Shown here: positions 11,226-23,222 of the stretch, in pieces
Numbering within the stretch: position 1 is the stretch's first letter
Layout of the letters: the number at the start of each line of letters is the position of its first letter
Source: Notospermus geniculatus
Lineage: Eukaryota > Nemertea > Pilidiophora > Heteronemertea > Lineidae
DNA: 64,000 nt
Direction of reading: 5' to 3'
Assembly (NCBI GenBank): GCA_002633025.1
Contig: NMRB01001564.1
Span: 1 to 64,000, forward strand
Notes under the pieces: model-generated
Seen by the model: only the letters and a program-made list of their open reading frames with translations
Told to the model about the DNA's origin: nothing
Database searches by the model: none
Made by a program: the position numbers and the translations under genes

Positions 11226-12344
11226 TTAAGGATTCCGTACCATTGTAAAGCGGTCGACCGTTCACTCAATAAACAAGCGTCGCCATGCGCATTAGATAGT
11301 GCACGGTTATACGTCCACAGGAAGACATAAATTAGGCCTGCCTAGGTCAAAATGAGGCTTAGATGCAAGAGATGATAAAAATATTTGTAAAGCATAATCA
11401 TTTTGTGGCAAAATATCTCGAGGTTTTTCAGTTATTCTGAGACCAAAGTAGCCCATGACCGCGTGCATTTTGTTTACCCACGTGACCAAACATCTCCCAG
11501 ACGTTATACACTTATTCCACTTCATATAGTTCAGGGAAATGTATATTTATTGTATTCATTTCGAAAGTGTGACACATAGATTGCAAGGAGGCTTGGGCAT
11601 GAATGTAGTGTTGTTTACGCGCAAGGTGCTGGGGCGCGGAGTATCATGGTTGTGATATGCGAGGCCTGATCACATATCCATCCGCGGCCGCAAAAATCAA
11701 AATGGCGGATGCCGATCGATGACAGTGTCGATATTGCGTAGAAATTCGGCACTGTGTACAGTTTGGTTTGTTGGGTAACGTCATTTTCGCGGCAACATGA
11801 CGGCGGAATCCCCACGCCAACCTCGTCCGATTGGCGCTATTATGGTCAGCGCCATCGGGAGGTTATTGAGTACACTATATTTGTCGCGCAACGTCGGGCG
11901 TGCATTCATTCTCTATTGCCGCTCCACTCCTTCCTCGGAGTGCCATGTACATTAAGGTATCATCGGCAAACAAACATACCCTAGCCCTAACTGGTATATC
12001 ATTGATATAGAACAGGAACATTGCCGATCCCAGAACCGAGCCCTGGGGAATGCAAGCATGTGAACGGTTTCACAGAACGTTCACATATTTTGTAGTTTTT
12101 GTTGTCCTGGAGTAGAAACGCCGCGTCATCCTTGATGCCTGGAGCTGTCCGCCCCGTAGGGGCTATTGGAAGACGTGATGTCACCAGCTGCAACCCCTTC
12201 CCTGTCCTCGTCTCACTTAGTGTGAAGTTGTCTTGGAATCAGTTTGAAATCTGGAAGCTAATCATATTACTGAAGGATAAATGTATATTTATGGCAATGG
12301 GAATATTTTCAATGGGAAACGTTTTTTTTTCTCCCTTTCATCCC
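11226..12344. other. No gene seen
   Basis: Only short overlapping frames without recognisable motifs on either strand. No clear inverted repeat found. Confidence 0.4.
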
Positions 12345-12560
12345 TTGTACCATAGGAATACCATAGAACCATAGAAACATAAGTGCCATAAATTAATACC
12401 ATAGTACCATAAGATACTATAGTACCACAAATTAATACCATAGTACCATAAAATACAACAGTACCATAAATATGAAAAATAAGTACCATAAATCAAACAC
12501 CATAGTACCATAAAATACAATAGTACCAGAAATGGGAACCATAAATTAATACCACTAGCA
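12345..12560. repeat. Degenerate TACCATAR simple-sequence array
   Basis: Repeated words taccata, ccatagtacc and aattaatacc dominate. The minus-strand frames read as YGTMVL-type low-complexity peptides, which are artefacts of the repeat. The same repeat recurs at 13140-13260, 13360-13545, 14345-14465 and 14560-14745. Confidence 0.85.
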
Positions 12561-13710
12561 TATTGACCCGCGGCGAACACATTTTGAGGGAGTGTGTATG
12601 TCCTTGAATATCCTGTGGTAGAGGGTCTGTTGCTTTAAATATTAATGAGTTTGTTTGGAGAGGGCCAGTTTCATGGCTAGGGATCAAATCCGTGAGCAGT
12701 GAGGAGTTTTCACTTTCATTCTATAAACAGCAGCATCACATGGTTTATTACACCTCTTCAGCTCATAATGCCAAGGTGACCCAAATTCATGATAGCTATA
12801 GGTTCACGTGAGTCCTATCTGTTTAATGCCAGCCACTCATCTCATTCCTAGCTAGGTCACTCCCGTTCTTGTAGATGGCAGCGCAGGTCACCACACGTCT
12901 GACTTTCTTTTTCATGCAAATCATCACTTTTAGAACCAAAATTCCGTAGTAAAACAAACTCCTCCTATTGTACTGTACACATAGGCCACTCTTCGTAGGA
13001 TTCAAGCCCTAACTAAGGAGGAGATAGGGCAGAGAGTCCGGTCCACCGTAACTGTATACAGTCATTACATAGCAAGGTATAGCAGATAACAGGTCAACTC
13101 AGGTTGATAACAGAATCCAACATGGCTACCGTCCATTATAGTATAGATAGTACTATAAAATACAATAGTACCATAATGGGAATCATAGGTACCATATCAA
13201 TATATTAATAGCACAGTACCATAAAATGCAATAGTACATGTACCATAAAATGCAATAGTGGTAAGGACGTTTGTAAGTTCTCTAAGAACTTTTGTCCAAA
13301 CCATATTCTTGTAGGCCTACATATCATGTCTGGAATAAAAATATGTTTAAACTAATGCAGTAGTACCATAAATGGGAACCATAAGTACCATAAATTAATA
13401 CCGTAGTACCGTAAAATACCATAGGTGCAATAGCAATATACCATACAATACCATAAATACCACATAGTACCATAGGATATCACAGAATACTATAAGGTAC
13501 CATAGCTATTTTTTAATAAGGTACCATAGCTATTTTTTTATAGAGGCACATACTGTAAAAAAAACTAAATCAGCTGTGTTTCGAACACTGGACAGCATTC
13601 TAGTTTGTAAGTGACGAGCGAAGGGATAAGATGGGCTCATTCAGTATAGTGAACTCGGTAAGCGAGGCAAAGCTTCATCTTACTTCCATGACGTACGGGG
13701 GGGGGGGGGG
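12505..13710. repeat. 1.2-kb tandem duplication, unit 1
   Basis: Landmark accactagcatattgacccg is at 12551 here and at 13757 in unit 2, a period of about 1206 bp. The unit contains TACCATA tracts, a unique middle section and ends at cttccatgacgtacgggg. The poly-G run (13699-13710) lies exactly at the junction. Confidence 0.9.
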
Positions 13711-14908
13711 ATACCATAAAATACAATAGTACCAGAAATGGGAACCATAAATTAATACCACTAGCATATTGACCCGCGGCGAACACATTTTGAGGGAGTG
13801 TGTTTGTCCTTGAATATCCTGTGGTAGAGGGTCTGTTGCTTTAAATATTAATGAGTTTGTTTGGAGAGGGCCAGTTTCATGGCTAGGGATCAAATCCGTG
13901 AGCAGTGAGGAGTTTTCACTTTCATTTTATAAACAGCAGCATCACATGGTTTATTACACCTCTTCAGCTCATAATGCCAAGGTGACCCAGATTCATGATA
14001 GCTATAGGTTCACGTGAGTCCTATCTGTTTAATGCCAGCCACTCATCTCATTCCTAGCTAGGTCACTCCCGTTCTTGTAGATGGCAGCGCAGGTCACCAC
14101 ACGTCTGACTTTCTCTCTTTTTCATGCAAATCATCACTTTTAAAACCAAAATTCCGTAGTAAAACAAACTCCTCCTATTGTACTGTACACATAGGCCGCT
14201 CTTCGTAGGATTCAAGCCCTAACTAAGGAGGAGATAGGGCAGAGAGTCCGGTCCACCGTAACTGTATACAGTCATTACATAGCAAGGTATAGCAGATAAC
14301 AGGTCAACTCAGGTTGATAACAAAATCCAACATGGCTACCGTCCATTATAGTATAGATAGTACTATAAAATACAATAGTACCATAATGGGAATCATAGGT
14401 ACCATATCCATATATTAATAGCACAGTACCATAAAATGCAATAGTACCATAAAAATGCAATAGTGGTAAGGACGTTTGTAAGTTCTCTAAGAACTTTTGT
14501 CCAAACCATATTCTTGTAGGCCTACATATCATGTCTGGAATAAAAATATGTTTAAACTAATGCAGTAGTACCATAAATGGGAACCATAAGTACCATAAAT
14601 TAATACCATAGTACCGTAAAATACCATAGGTGCAATAGCAATATACCATACAATACCATAAATACCACAGAGTACCATAGGATATCACAGAATACTATAA
14701 GGTACGATAGCTATTTTTTAATAAGGTACCATAGCTATTTTTTTATAGAGGCACATACTGTAAAAAAATAAATCAGCTGTGTTTCGAACACTGGACAGCA
14801 TTCTAGTTTGTAAGTGACGAGCGAAGGGATAAGATGGGCTCATTCAGTATAGTGAACTCGGTAAGCGAGGCAAAGCTTCATCTTACTTCCATGACGTACG
14901 GGGGGGGG
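13711..14908. repeat. 1.2-kb tandem duplication, unit 2
   Basis: Near-identical copy of 12505-13710, again ending with cttccatgacgtacgggg before unique DNA. Differences are mainly in the length of simple repeats and single bases. Confidence 0.9.
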
Positions 14909-14991
14909 AGGTTCCTGGTATTGGGGATCTCTGCCAATGGTTAAAAATAACGATAAGTAGCAAATGATAAGGAAGTTCAATAAACACTATA

Positions 14992-17619
14992 CAGGGTGTA
15001 TCAAAAAAAAACGCAACAGTTGATATTTTCCTAAATATTTAAAAATCTAGGACAGATATTGCAAATCTATGTAGGCCATCTGATGCGTATGGATCTTAGC
15101 TTCAAAATGAAACCATTCATGTTGGAATACCGTTAGGCATGACTGATCTAGCACTTTTTAAACAAAATGACGTAAAATTACATTTGTTGTAGGGCGAGAA
15201 TTCCTGTTGTTATTGACACTCTGTGCCTTATTCATTGCATAACATTCACAGACAATGCCCAGATGGTAGCGTCACTGCTGTCAGTATTCCAATAAAGAAC
15301 TCAAAGACAAATAAACAGATAAAAAACATAATTTATTCTGTGTCAACAAAGTAACCTCTTTGATGCTGATCTCAGCAAAATAAAACAACAGATATAAACG
15401 TAGGCCCGTATTCAATGAGGGTGATCATCGCACGTTTAAGGGTGTTTTGGCCTAATCAGCGTACAAATTCTGCATTACACAGGTTAAAGGCCTAGAAAAC
15501 TATTGTCTGATATCTGTACAGAGGTTCACCAGAGGCGTTTACCCGCAGGATAATCACACGCGTCTAACTATCCTGCGTCTAAGTCAAAGAGCATGAAGGA
15601 AATGTTGAACAATCAGGAAGGCTTGTCTAGAATTTTTCCAACACTTTCTATTGTCCTCCCACACTAAGACGCAGGAATGTTAGACGCGTGTAATCATCGT
15701 GTGGGTAAAATGCCAGGGATCAGGCAGCTTACTGAATGTAGAACAATAGTTTCTAGGCCTATAACCTGTGTAATGCAGAATTTGTACCCTGATTTAGCTA
15801 AACACCCTTATTGAATACGGCCCGTAGTGTTTTATGGCATGCTTCCCCACTTGGTTTCAGTCAAGGCCAGGTTCTCATGGCCCAATTATGGTGGAAAATA
15901 AATGTTTTGGCAAACTTTGTGTTATGACGATTCTATAAATTGTCAACATTGTGCGAGATCTCGCGAGACTTGCGAATATCAGTATTTAGTTCTTGGAGCG
16001 TTCTTTCTCTCACTTGTCGAGGTATGTTTCATTAATTCTTCATTTCGAATTCGAATTTACTCCGTTCCCGCCTTAGTTAGTTGTTTTAAGTTCGTCCCCT
16101 GCCTCCAGAGTAAGCCCAGACCTTCGTAGCGTTTCTCAGAATTTTCTTCGTCCCATTGAGATAGGCCTATATTTGCCGTCCATAGTTCGTATTCAAACCT
16201 TTTTATCGTGTCCATGTGTTATCGTTCGTTAGTTTCTGTTCTTTGCACTTGTGTTTAGTCTTTTCTGGAAATTTCGTACGCCATCTTGATTTTATTTGAG
16301 CCCCGCCCATGGCCATGGCTCCTTTGTACAGTCCTCTCTGATTGAGATATATTAGTTTACTTGGTGTACAAATTCTAGTTTAATTCATAGTTCTGCCTTA
16401 GTTTTTCATATAATCTAGTTTGTTTCGCCCTTCACTTGGTTCTTAGTTCAGTTCAAAAGTTTAATCATTTTGTAGTCCTTATAGTTCAGTTCGGAGGTTT
16501 CTTATATTTATATCTGTGGTGCTCGGAATTCAGCTGTGTTTTGTCGGTCATAGTCTGGGCTGTTTTCGCATTCATTGGGAATTCCGAGGTCACACCTTGT
16601 TGATAGAATTTAAGTTACAACTTCGTTTTCAATAGGCTTTAAGCTTCACTTAGCTTTTCAATATTGGTTCAATTCTACAAGTTATATCACGACCTTAGTT
16701 GACTAAAAATAGCAATCGTTTTTTTCCTATTATTTGTTATGGACAAATAAGCGCCGATAAAATGTTGTGAGCCTTATTTTTCCATCTAACTCTTCATTAA
16801 TATATAAGCGATTTTATAATAGTTTAACTCTCACCAGTTTAGTTACAATTTAAGTGTTTAGTGTTTTTTAAGGTCGTGCCATAGTTAAGCCATATTGTGT
16901 ACTGAATCGTTTCTCAAACTTGCCCTCACGTGAAAGTGAGAGACCTGTCGAGGTATAAACGAGGCTGTTAAGCACAGGCCACTAGGGCCGGTTAGAAATT
17001 AAGTAAGAAAATGTTAAGAATATTGGACTGTAATAGACAGCTGGGCATAAGAGACTGTTTCCTGGTCATGTAGAACTGTTTTGTGAGGACTGCCCTGGAA
17101 TTCTATAAATTCTTGGATTCTTGTGAGAACTGTAGCTCATTATTCAGTGTCATTCGTTTCGACGTGGTTAGAAGTGATTGCAGTCTCGGAGATTCATGTT
17201 GTTCGGACTGGTTTCGGAGGTGATTGTAGCTGTCGAGTCAAAGATATGATCCTAGTGTCGAAAACCAGATGATCCACGGTCATAGTCGAAGCCCGTTGAG
17301 ATAGCTAGTTGGTCACAGACTACGATTCGGAAATAGTTCTAGTGCGAGTTAAGGTAAGTAAATAGACGCCTTAACACTTTGCTCTTCTCACCGCTACAGG
17401 AAAATCCCAGCCATGCCAACCCTGCAACAAATTGGATTACAAGCCATTTCGTTTAAACAGTGCCTGATCAGCCACGCGGAACTCTGTTCAGGCGCCAGTG
17501 GTATCAATTTGAAGCTAAGATCCACACGATTAATATAACCTTTGTATAATTGTCATATCCGTCCTAGATTTATAGATATTGGGGAAAATACCAACTGTTG
17601 CGTTTTTTTATACACCCTG
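14992..17619. mobile_element. TA-flanked inverted-repeat element, 2.63 kb
   Basis: The left end cagggtgtatcaaaaaaaaa (14992) and the right end, which reads inverted as cagggtgtataaaaaaacgc, match, as do the next words caacagttg and tattttcc. The inverted repeat is about 80 bp with mismatches. TA flanks both ends (14990-14991, 17620-17621). The interior beyond the nested foldback (15840-17560) has no convincing ORF; it may be captured host or LTR-like DNA. No transposase was found, so it is non-autonomous. Confidence 0.75.
15403..15824. mobile_element. Foldback MITE (family GGCCGTATTCAA) nested in the TA element
   Basis: ggcccgtattcaatgagggt (15403) is mirrored by cacccttattgaatacggcc. Both arms carry gtacaaattctgcattacac, caggataatcacacgcgtct and their inverted forms. 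TA is next to each end. A second, disrupted copy of this family lies at 42738-44302. Confidence 0.85.
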
Positions 17620-17624
17620 TATAA

Positions 17625-17720
17625 TGATAATAAGCAAGAAGTCAATCTCCAGAATTCACAAATTTTCGACCCCAACCGGGATCTTTTTCAAGTGGAACTT
17701 TAACAATCTGAAACTCTAGA
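17625..17720 (-). repeat. Hammerhead-like repeat module, copy 1
   Basis: On the minus strand a GATCCC-GGTT-GGGGTC hairpin is followed by GAAAA, then a short AATT-TGTG-AATT stem and C-TGG (17667 down to 17649). This is the layout of hammerhead stem II, GAAA core, stem III and the cleavage base. The CUGANGA box is degenerate (CTTGAAAAA). Related modules occur near 37.3, 37.8 and 49.1-49.3 kb. Confidence 0.5.
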
Positions 17721-18683
17721 AAAGACTGAGCTGAAACCCGAATGTGGAACTAACCGGAAAGAAAGTGAAGAGGGCGAGGGTCACAAAAAACGCAGGCCAA
17801 GGAGATTCACCGATGTTGGCACTCAAACAGTTTTACGAGGGACATTTGTAATCATACAGATGAATGCAGACAAAATTAGTGAAGGATTCTTTTGCGACTG
17901 TTGCACCAACAGTACACCACCATTGCGAGGACATCGGGAGAATACAGAAAACCAAGGGACGCAGACCCGGAAAACTGGAGACCTTGATGTGATGTTGAAT
18001 ACGGAGTGTCATCTTTATTACGGCGACTGAGGTAAAGATCCAGTGGCCCTAAGTGAAATAGGTTTTTTGCATTTTTTGCATGGGTGTACATCTATTCCCC
18101 TGCCCATCCACCATGTCCACAGGCCTTCACAGAAACACTCACACAACAAAGTGGCCCCGATATCTTCTACTGCATACCGGTACATCATGCAGCATTGAAC
18201 AATTGTATTTGAACACCGAGGATGCCTGGCTATGTTTTAGGCCAATCATATTGCATCCGGTGACATGACACACGTCTACAGTTGACAACCCCAGGGTCAG
18301 AAGTTCCTTAAATTCTTATGAAAATGTTCAGGTAGGCCAACGTCGGAGCTTATCTGTGTCACAACTGATGTTTTTTTTTGCTTTCTTCTTACAGTTATGA
18401 CGAGAAAAAGGGGATTGGATTAAGACAGCCCTGTAAGAGAATCAAGGCCCGTCTTGCAATTCCTTGTAAAATGAAAATAAATTTATGATTGAAATTCCAT
18501 ATAAGCCACGTTTTTCACTCTTTGAAAAAATATGGATAAATTCAACGCCGAAGCTTTTAGGACCAAGAGAACATGTACACCAAAGCCAATGTGAAGGAGG
18601 GGCTTGGTCAGCATAGGCCTAAAATGTTTCTTAGTTCCAAATTCACACGTAATGCTGTAAATAAACCGACGGTATTAACTTAC
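17721..18683. other. Mostly unassigned; possible low-quality coding remnant
   Basis: On the plus strand 17790-18030 is open and contains RRFTDVGTQTV and FFCDCCTNS, which could be an exon remnant, but no start, splice context or family is recognised. The rest shows nothing clear. Confidence 0.3.
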
Positions 18684-19646
18684 TATTCTTCTTCTGATCT
18701 TCGAAGAAAGCACTTCGTAGGGCTTCCTTCCTTTCCTTTTTATCCTGCGCCGATCCCTGGCCCTCATCATCGCCCTCCAAGGCCAATGAGACATCATTTT
18801 CCTCCACCCGATTGACGAAATCTGCGAGCTGCGAGCTTTGCTCATCCGACAATTCAACTGAGTAAAGATTTTCAACTTTTTTTCCGCAAGGGTCGGATCT
18901 TGAAATAGTCGAGACGCTGCACATGGCGAACTCCACGGTAGCGATTTAAGAGGCTATTGGGAGACAGAAGAGAAGCTGGGTAGTGTGAAATCGGATTAGC
19001 GCGCCTTTTCAGAGTTCCCGGCGAAAATTTAGCAGTCTTCTGTTGCGTCCTCCGAGCACTTCTGTAGGCAGTTGAACAATCACTGCAACGTCCATTCCCC
19101 TCGAAAAAAACTTTTCCTTCCCTCCCTCGAAATTTTCGGCGGGAGGGCAATCCATCTTCTGCAGTTTACTGACCGATATGTCGGCACAGGTTCCTGCTCT
19201 TTCCTGAGATTAGCGGGTAAAAATCTTAACAGGTTACACACGCTCTCATACTCGGTAGCATAAATACCGGCGCAGTAATCCTTGTTGAAACCAAGTTCAT
19301 CGAGAAAGGAATCGAGGACAGAATAGTCCACGACCAGTGAATCATCATCCTCAACAGTTCGGAAAAAAATACCATCACGGATTTCCCGACAGGCGACACT
19401 TAAACCACATCTCCCGTCTTCAAAAAAACGCAATTCGGCTACAGAGAGAGGACCACCTTTATCATGAGGAAGGTCCGCTTTCCTTCTTTTCACAGTCAAA
19501 CAAAAATTCTCGTCACAATCTCCCCATGTCAATATATCAACCCGGAGGTCACTCCTTTTGCCCTTTAAGTGACCAACTAACTCACACAAGTTGGGATTCC
19601 GTTCCTTTTTCAACAACTTCTCATACCCGCCGCATAAACACTCCAT
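18684..19646 (-). pseudogene. Transposon-derived protein remnant (Cys-pair, coiled-coil and acidic region) with two frameshifts
   Basis: From ATG at 19646 the minus strand is open for 188 codons, then coding character continues in a second frame (about 19115-18885) and a third (about 18885-18684), followed by a GTAAGT donor at 18683. Words in order: MECLCGGYEKLLKKE, GDCDENFCLTVKRRK, a C-x2-C pair (GRCSDCSTAYRSARR), then SHYPASLLSP and a charged helix (VELSDEQSSQLADF) and an acidic stretch. The Cys-pair followed by a charged helical region is common in transposon-derived metazoan proteins; this family link is tentative. Both frame changes fall on homopolymers (a run of A near 19105, a run of T near 18875), so sequencing error is as likely as decay. 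Confidence 0.5.
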
Positions 19647-19852
19647 TACACCAGGCTACTACACTGACGCAGGCCTATCTTCACATCTTCATCTATCACG
19701 CAATCAGAAGTAGCCCTGACCATGCTGACGAGTGTACAAGACCGACCATCTGGCCAGCGCATTGCGTTACCAGGAGAAACCGAACCTTAGATACAAATTT
19801 AACAAACCGACAGGGCATGGGGGTGGCCTTTAAGCGGGTGGCATTACATTTT
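19280..19852. repeat. Direct duplication, copy 1
   Basis: Begins ccttgttgaaaccaagttca and ends with ggtggcattacatttt next to a single N (19853). It matches 20181-20755 almost base for base. It includes the 5' part of the minus-strand coding remnant. Confidence 0.9.
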
Positions 19853-19853
19853 N

Positions 19854-20180
19854 TGCCTTGTTGTTACTAGTATTTGTTAATTTCTCGAATAAATCCCTAC
19901 ATATATCGACCATTTCAAGTTTCTCTTCTTACTGGCTGTCAATTCACCATGTTTGACTCAAGGTAATATCGGCCGACGATCGTCGATGCGTACGTACAGG
20001 GGTAATAATACTGTTAGGCGCAGTGATATATATATGAACTGCGCCATATAAATACCGGTATTATTATTATTATTATTACGTACGCAGAGGGGGGGCAATG
20101 GCCCAGCGTATGCCTGCGTACAGGGGGGAGGGGGGTGCCGAAAATCCGGAAAACGTGCGTACGTACTAAAAGTATGGTCC
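19854..20180. other. Spacer between the duplicated copies
   Basis: Holds an (att)n microsatellite at about 20060-20080, an inverted cgtacgta-rich tract and no coding sequence. Confidence 0.5.
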
Positions 20181-20756
20181 CTTGTTGAAACCAAGTTCAT
20201 CGAGAAAGGAATCGAGGACAGAATAGTCCACGACGAGTGAATCATCATCCTCAACAGTTCGGAAAAAATTACCATCACGGATTTCCCGACAGGCGACACT
20301 TAAATCACATCTCCCGTCTTCAAAAAAAAACGCAATTCGGCTACAGAGAGAGGACCACCTTTATCATGAGGAAGGTCCGCTTTCCTTCTTTTCACAGTCA
20401 AACAAACATTCTCGTCACAATCTCCCCATGTCAATATATCAACCCGGAGGTCACTCCTTTTGCCCTTTAAGTGACCAACTAACTCACACAAGTTGGGATT
20501 CCGTTCCTTTTTCAACAACTTCTCATACCCGCCGCATAAACACTCCATTACACCAGGCTACTACACTGACGCAGGCCTATCTTCACATCTTCATCTATCA
20601 CGCAATCAGAAGTAGACCTGACCATGCTGACGAGTGTACAAGACCGACCATCTGGCCAGCGCATTGCGTTACCAGGAGAAACCGAACCTTAGATACAAAT
20701 TTAACAAACCGACAGGGCATGGGGGTGGCCTTTAAGCGGGTGGCATTACATTTTTT
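20181..20756. repeat. Direct duplication, copy 2
   Basis: Repeat of 19280-19852 with substitutions and two extra A in the aaaaaaaaa run near 20325. The run shifts the minus-strand frame that starts at 20548, so the copy encodes only 82 codons. Confidence 0.9.
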
Positions 20757-21108
20757 TACCCTTAAGCGAATAAAATGCACGAAGAAACTTCCAATGATTT
20801 TCAGTGCCCACTAGCCTGGTTCCGCTGGCCACCGTGTAGATGGCGCAGCGTACGCAACACCATCTACACGGTGGCCGACAGAACCAGGTATAATGCATTG
20901 TCTTCAACCAGGCAGGGTAATCAGAAAATAGGAACTTCAACACATAAAAACTGCTGCCAGCTGCTTCCCATAGGCCTAGATTATTGTCCGAGGAGTTGGC
21001 CCCCTCTAAACATATTCCTCCACACAGAGACGCCCAGCAAAATGCCATCCTCTGGCCACATTGCATCCTGTGAATGTGCTCGCCACGGGTACCATGCTAG
21101 TGTTGTGT
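20757..21108. repeat. Dispersed repeat R, copy 1
   Basis: Matches 38138-38545 in inverted orientation: gaagaaacttccaatgattt, cctggttccgctggccaccg, ggaacttcaacacataaaa and tgtgctcgccacgggtacc all recur. It contains a small hairpin in which cctggttccgctggccaccg is mirrored by cggtggccgacagaaccagg. No protein is assigned. Confidence 0.8.
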
Positions 21109-21149
21109 AATGATCGAAGATGCCAAGAAAAAAACAATTTTAAACAAAA

Positions 21150-21228
21150 AACAGTTGCCCGACAGGGAGTCGAACCCGCAGTATTTGCTTAATGTGCAGG
21201 TCCCCGAACCACTACACCACGAGTGACC
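21150..21228 (-). repeat. tRNA-related sequence (Pol III A and B box-like), not an intact tRNA
   Basis: Minus strand reads gtggtgtagtggttcgggg then gggttcgactccctg, a good D-arm and T-arm pair about 40 bases apart. The acceptor stem does not pair, so this is a tRNA-derived fragment or SINE head. Confidence 0.35.
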
Positions 21229-21523
21229 GGCTGACCGTTGACCAAATATTTTAGCTATTTGAATGCATATCCTATTATAGAGCTATACAGATTATATTGT
21301 GCATTTAATACAAAAGGGGAAGGACTTTGGTTACGGCGGACTTCTTGATTTCTGTCACTGTTGTAAAAGAAATCTAAGTCCCCTAGTAATCAGAGTCCTA
21401 TACCGTTTATATAGGAATGGTAACCCAGGAACGGAAGTCCCCGTAGGACAATGGTTCCTAAGGAATGGGGGCCCGAAGGGCCCCCACCGTGGGACCTTGG
21501 TTCCGGGCGGAACTGCATTTCTT

Positions 21524-21988
21524 TCACACCGGTTTGTTCACTCCACAAATCAACCCTTCAGTTCGCTGCATATAATGTCTCAAGCACGTAACAGGGTCTA
21601 GCTTTGGAACTGAAGCAGGGGGGATGGTGGCCGAAAATCCGTCCCGCTGGGCGTCATTTTTGATGCCATGAAAAAGGATGGTTAAACTGCCATCATCCTG
21701 AAAAACCACCTGGTCTCTAAAAAACACCATTTTGGTAAACACAGCGGTATCTTTATCGACAGACATGCCCTTAGGCGCTATATCAGATGGCTGTAACAAG
21801 AAGGCAAAGGCCAACAGCGTTATAACCTTCAAACGCAGACATTTTACCGACAATGACCCGTCTTCACCCCACCTGAGAAACAAGTTGTTGAGTTGTTGAG
21901 TTGTTCGGAGGATGCCGGCAAAGTCATGTGAACTGGATCCAATGCCGACTCGATTTGTCAAGGACTGTTGTGACGAATTAGCGCCCAT
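21524..21988 (-). pseudogene. Tyrosine recombinase fragment (Crypton/DIRS-type mobile element)
   Basis: 154-codon frame. LRLKVITLLAFAFLLQPSDI matches the helix that normally carries the first catalytic arginine of tyrosine recombinases; FHGIKNDAQRDGF corresponds to the strand pair with the catalytic lysine; LDPVTCLRHYMQRT follows as in Crypton/Ngaro/DIRS recombinases. The position expected to be arginine appears to be Q (LLQPSDI). The frame stops before the HxxR and catalytic tyrosine blocks, so the copy is truncated. The 5' side runs toward the assembly gap. Assigned by motif reading only. Confidence 0.6.
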
Positions 21989-22340
21989 TTTGTTGCGAAT
22001 TGCGAATGCGTCATTCGAGTCTGGGTTTTTTTCCAGGTAACTGTAAAGCCGCTATCGTCCGGCCCTTGATAAAGAGACTCGGCTTGGATCCAAACACACT
22101 AAAAAACTAGAACTGTGAAATTTGCTTGGCAGCAAATTTGATGGTCCCTACATCAGAAAATGGAAATTGAATGAAGAAAGGGCAAGGAGGGGTATGACTC
22201 AGTAGGCCTACTCTGAATCTGTGGCACAGCAGTCAGGTTCTTGGGGTTCCCATCCTCCTGGAATGTCTTCCTGGTGAAGGACACAATGCAGGGTGGGCAG
22301 ATAGAGAGGAAGGGCAGACAAATGAGGGGCAGGGGCGGGG

Positions 22341-22749
22341 NNNNNNNNNNNNNNNNNNNNNNNNNNNNNNNNNNNNNNNNNNNNNNNNNNNNNNNNNNNN
22401 NNNNNNNNNNNNNNNNNNNNNNNNNNNNNNNNNNNNNNNNNNNNNNNNNNNNNNNNNNNNNNNNNNNNNNNNNNNNNNNNNNNNNNNNNNNNNNNNNNNN
22501 NNNNNNNNNNNNNNNNNNNNNNNNNNNNNNNNNNNNNNNNNNNNNNNNNNNNNNNNNNNNNNNNNNNNNNNNNNNNNNNNNNNNNNNNNNNNNNNNNNNN
22601 NNNNNNNNNNNNNNNNNNNNNNNNNNNNNNNNNNNNNNNNNNNNNNNNNNNNNNNNNNNNNNNNNNNNNNNNNNNNNNNNNNNNNNNNNNNNNNNNNNNN
22701 NNNNNNNNNNNNNNNNNNNNNNNNNNNNNNNNNNNNNNNNNNNNNNNNN
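22341..22749. other. Assembly gap (409 N)
   Basis: Continuous run of n. Any frame crossing it is an artefact. Confidence 1.
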
Positions 22750-23222
22750 CGTCAAGTGAAATTGTACCCTGGGTCCACTTTGTTGTTACAAACTGTACCC
22801 AGGTTCTGATTTAGAGACCTACGGACGAGCTCATTCTCAAGATTTCGTGGGATACGTGAATTAGCGTATGTTGGTTCCAGGATCCTGTTGCTATGACACA
22901 TGATCAAACAAATAACCCATCATGGCCATGCACAGATGACACATGCACATGTACGCCTACATGGAAATGACACGTTTTCTTGTCTTGCTGGCGAGTTGAT
23001 TAACTTCCTCTGTAACCATCCGAGGTTGAAAACTGTCCAGCTAGTCAAAAATAAAATTCTTTCAACTTCTCTTCTTTAGCTTTTTGCACGGCCAACTTGC
23101 AGGCACGATATCAAGTATCAAGTGACTTCTCCGAGAACAACCTCGCCCCGAGGTCTCTAAATCAGAAACTGGGTACAGTTTGTAACAAGAAAGTAGACCC
23201 AGGGTACAATTTCACTTGACGA
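22750..23222. mobile_element. Foldback MITE with about 75-bp terminal repeats
   Basis: gtcaagtgaaattgtaccct (22752) is mirrored by gggtacaatttcacttgac (ends about 23219); tctgatttagagacctacgg pairs with gaggtctctaaatcagaaac. The left end abuts the N gap. A partial relative (tttgtaacaaaaaaatggac, then the same flank gacaataaccccttca) is at 27533-27640. Confidence 0.8.

Noticed and set aside
12289-12580. Minus-strand ORFs reading YGTMVLIYGT
   Set aside because: Direct translation of the TACCATA simple repeat, not a protein.
15840-17560. LTR retrotransposon inside the TA element
   Set aside because: The text has UTR-like or LTR-like composition, but no TG...CA paired repeats, primer site or gag/pol frame could be found.
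22153-22759. Long ORFs on both strands across 22.3-22.75 kb
   Set aside because: They consist mainly of the N gap.
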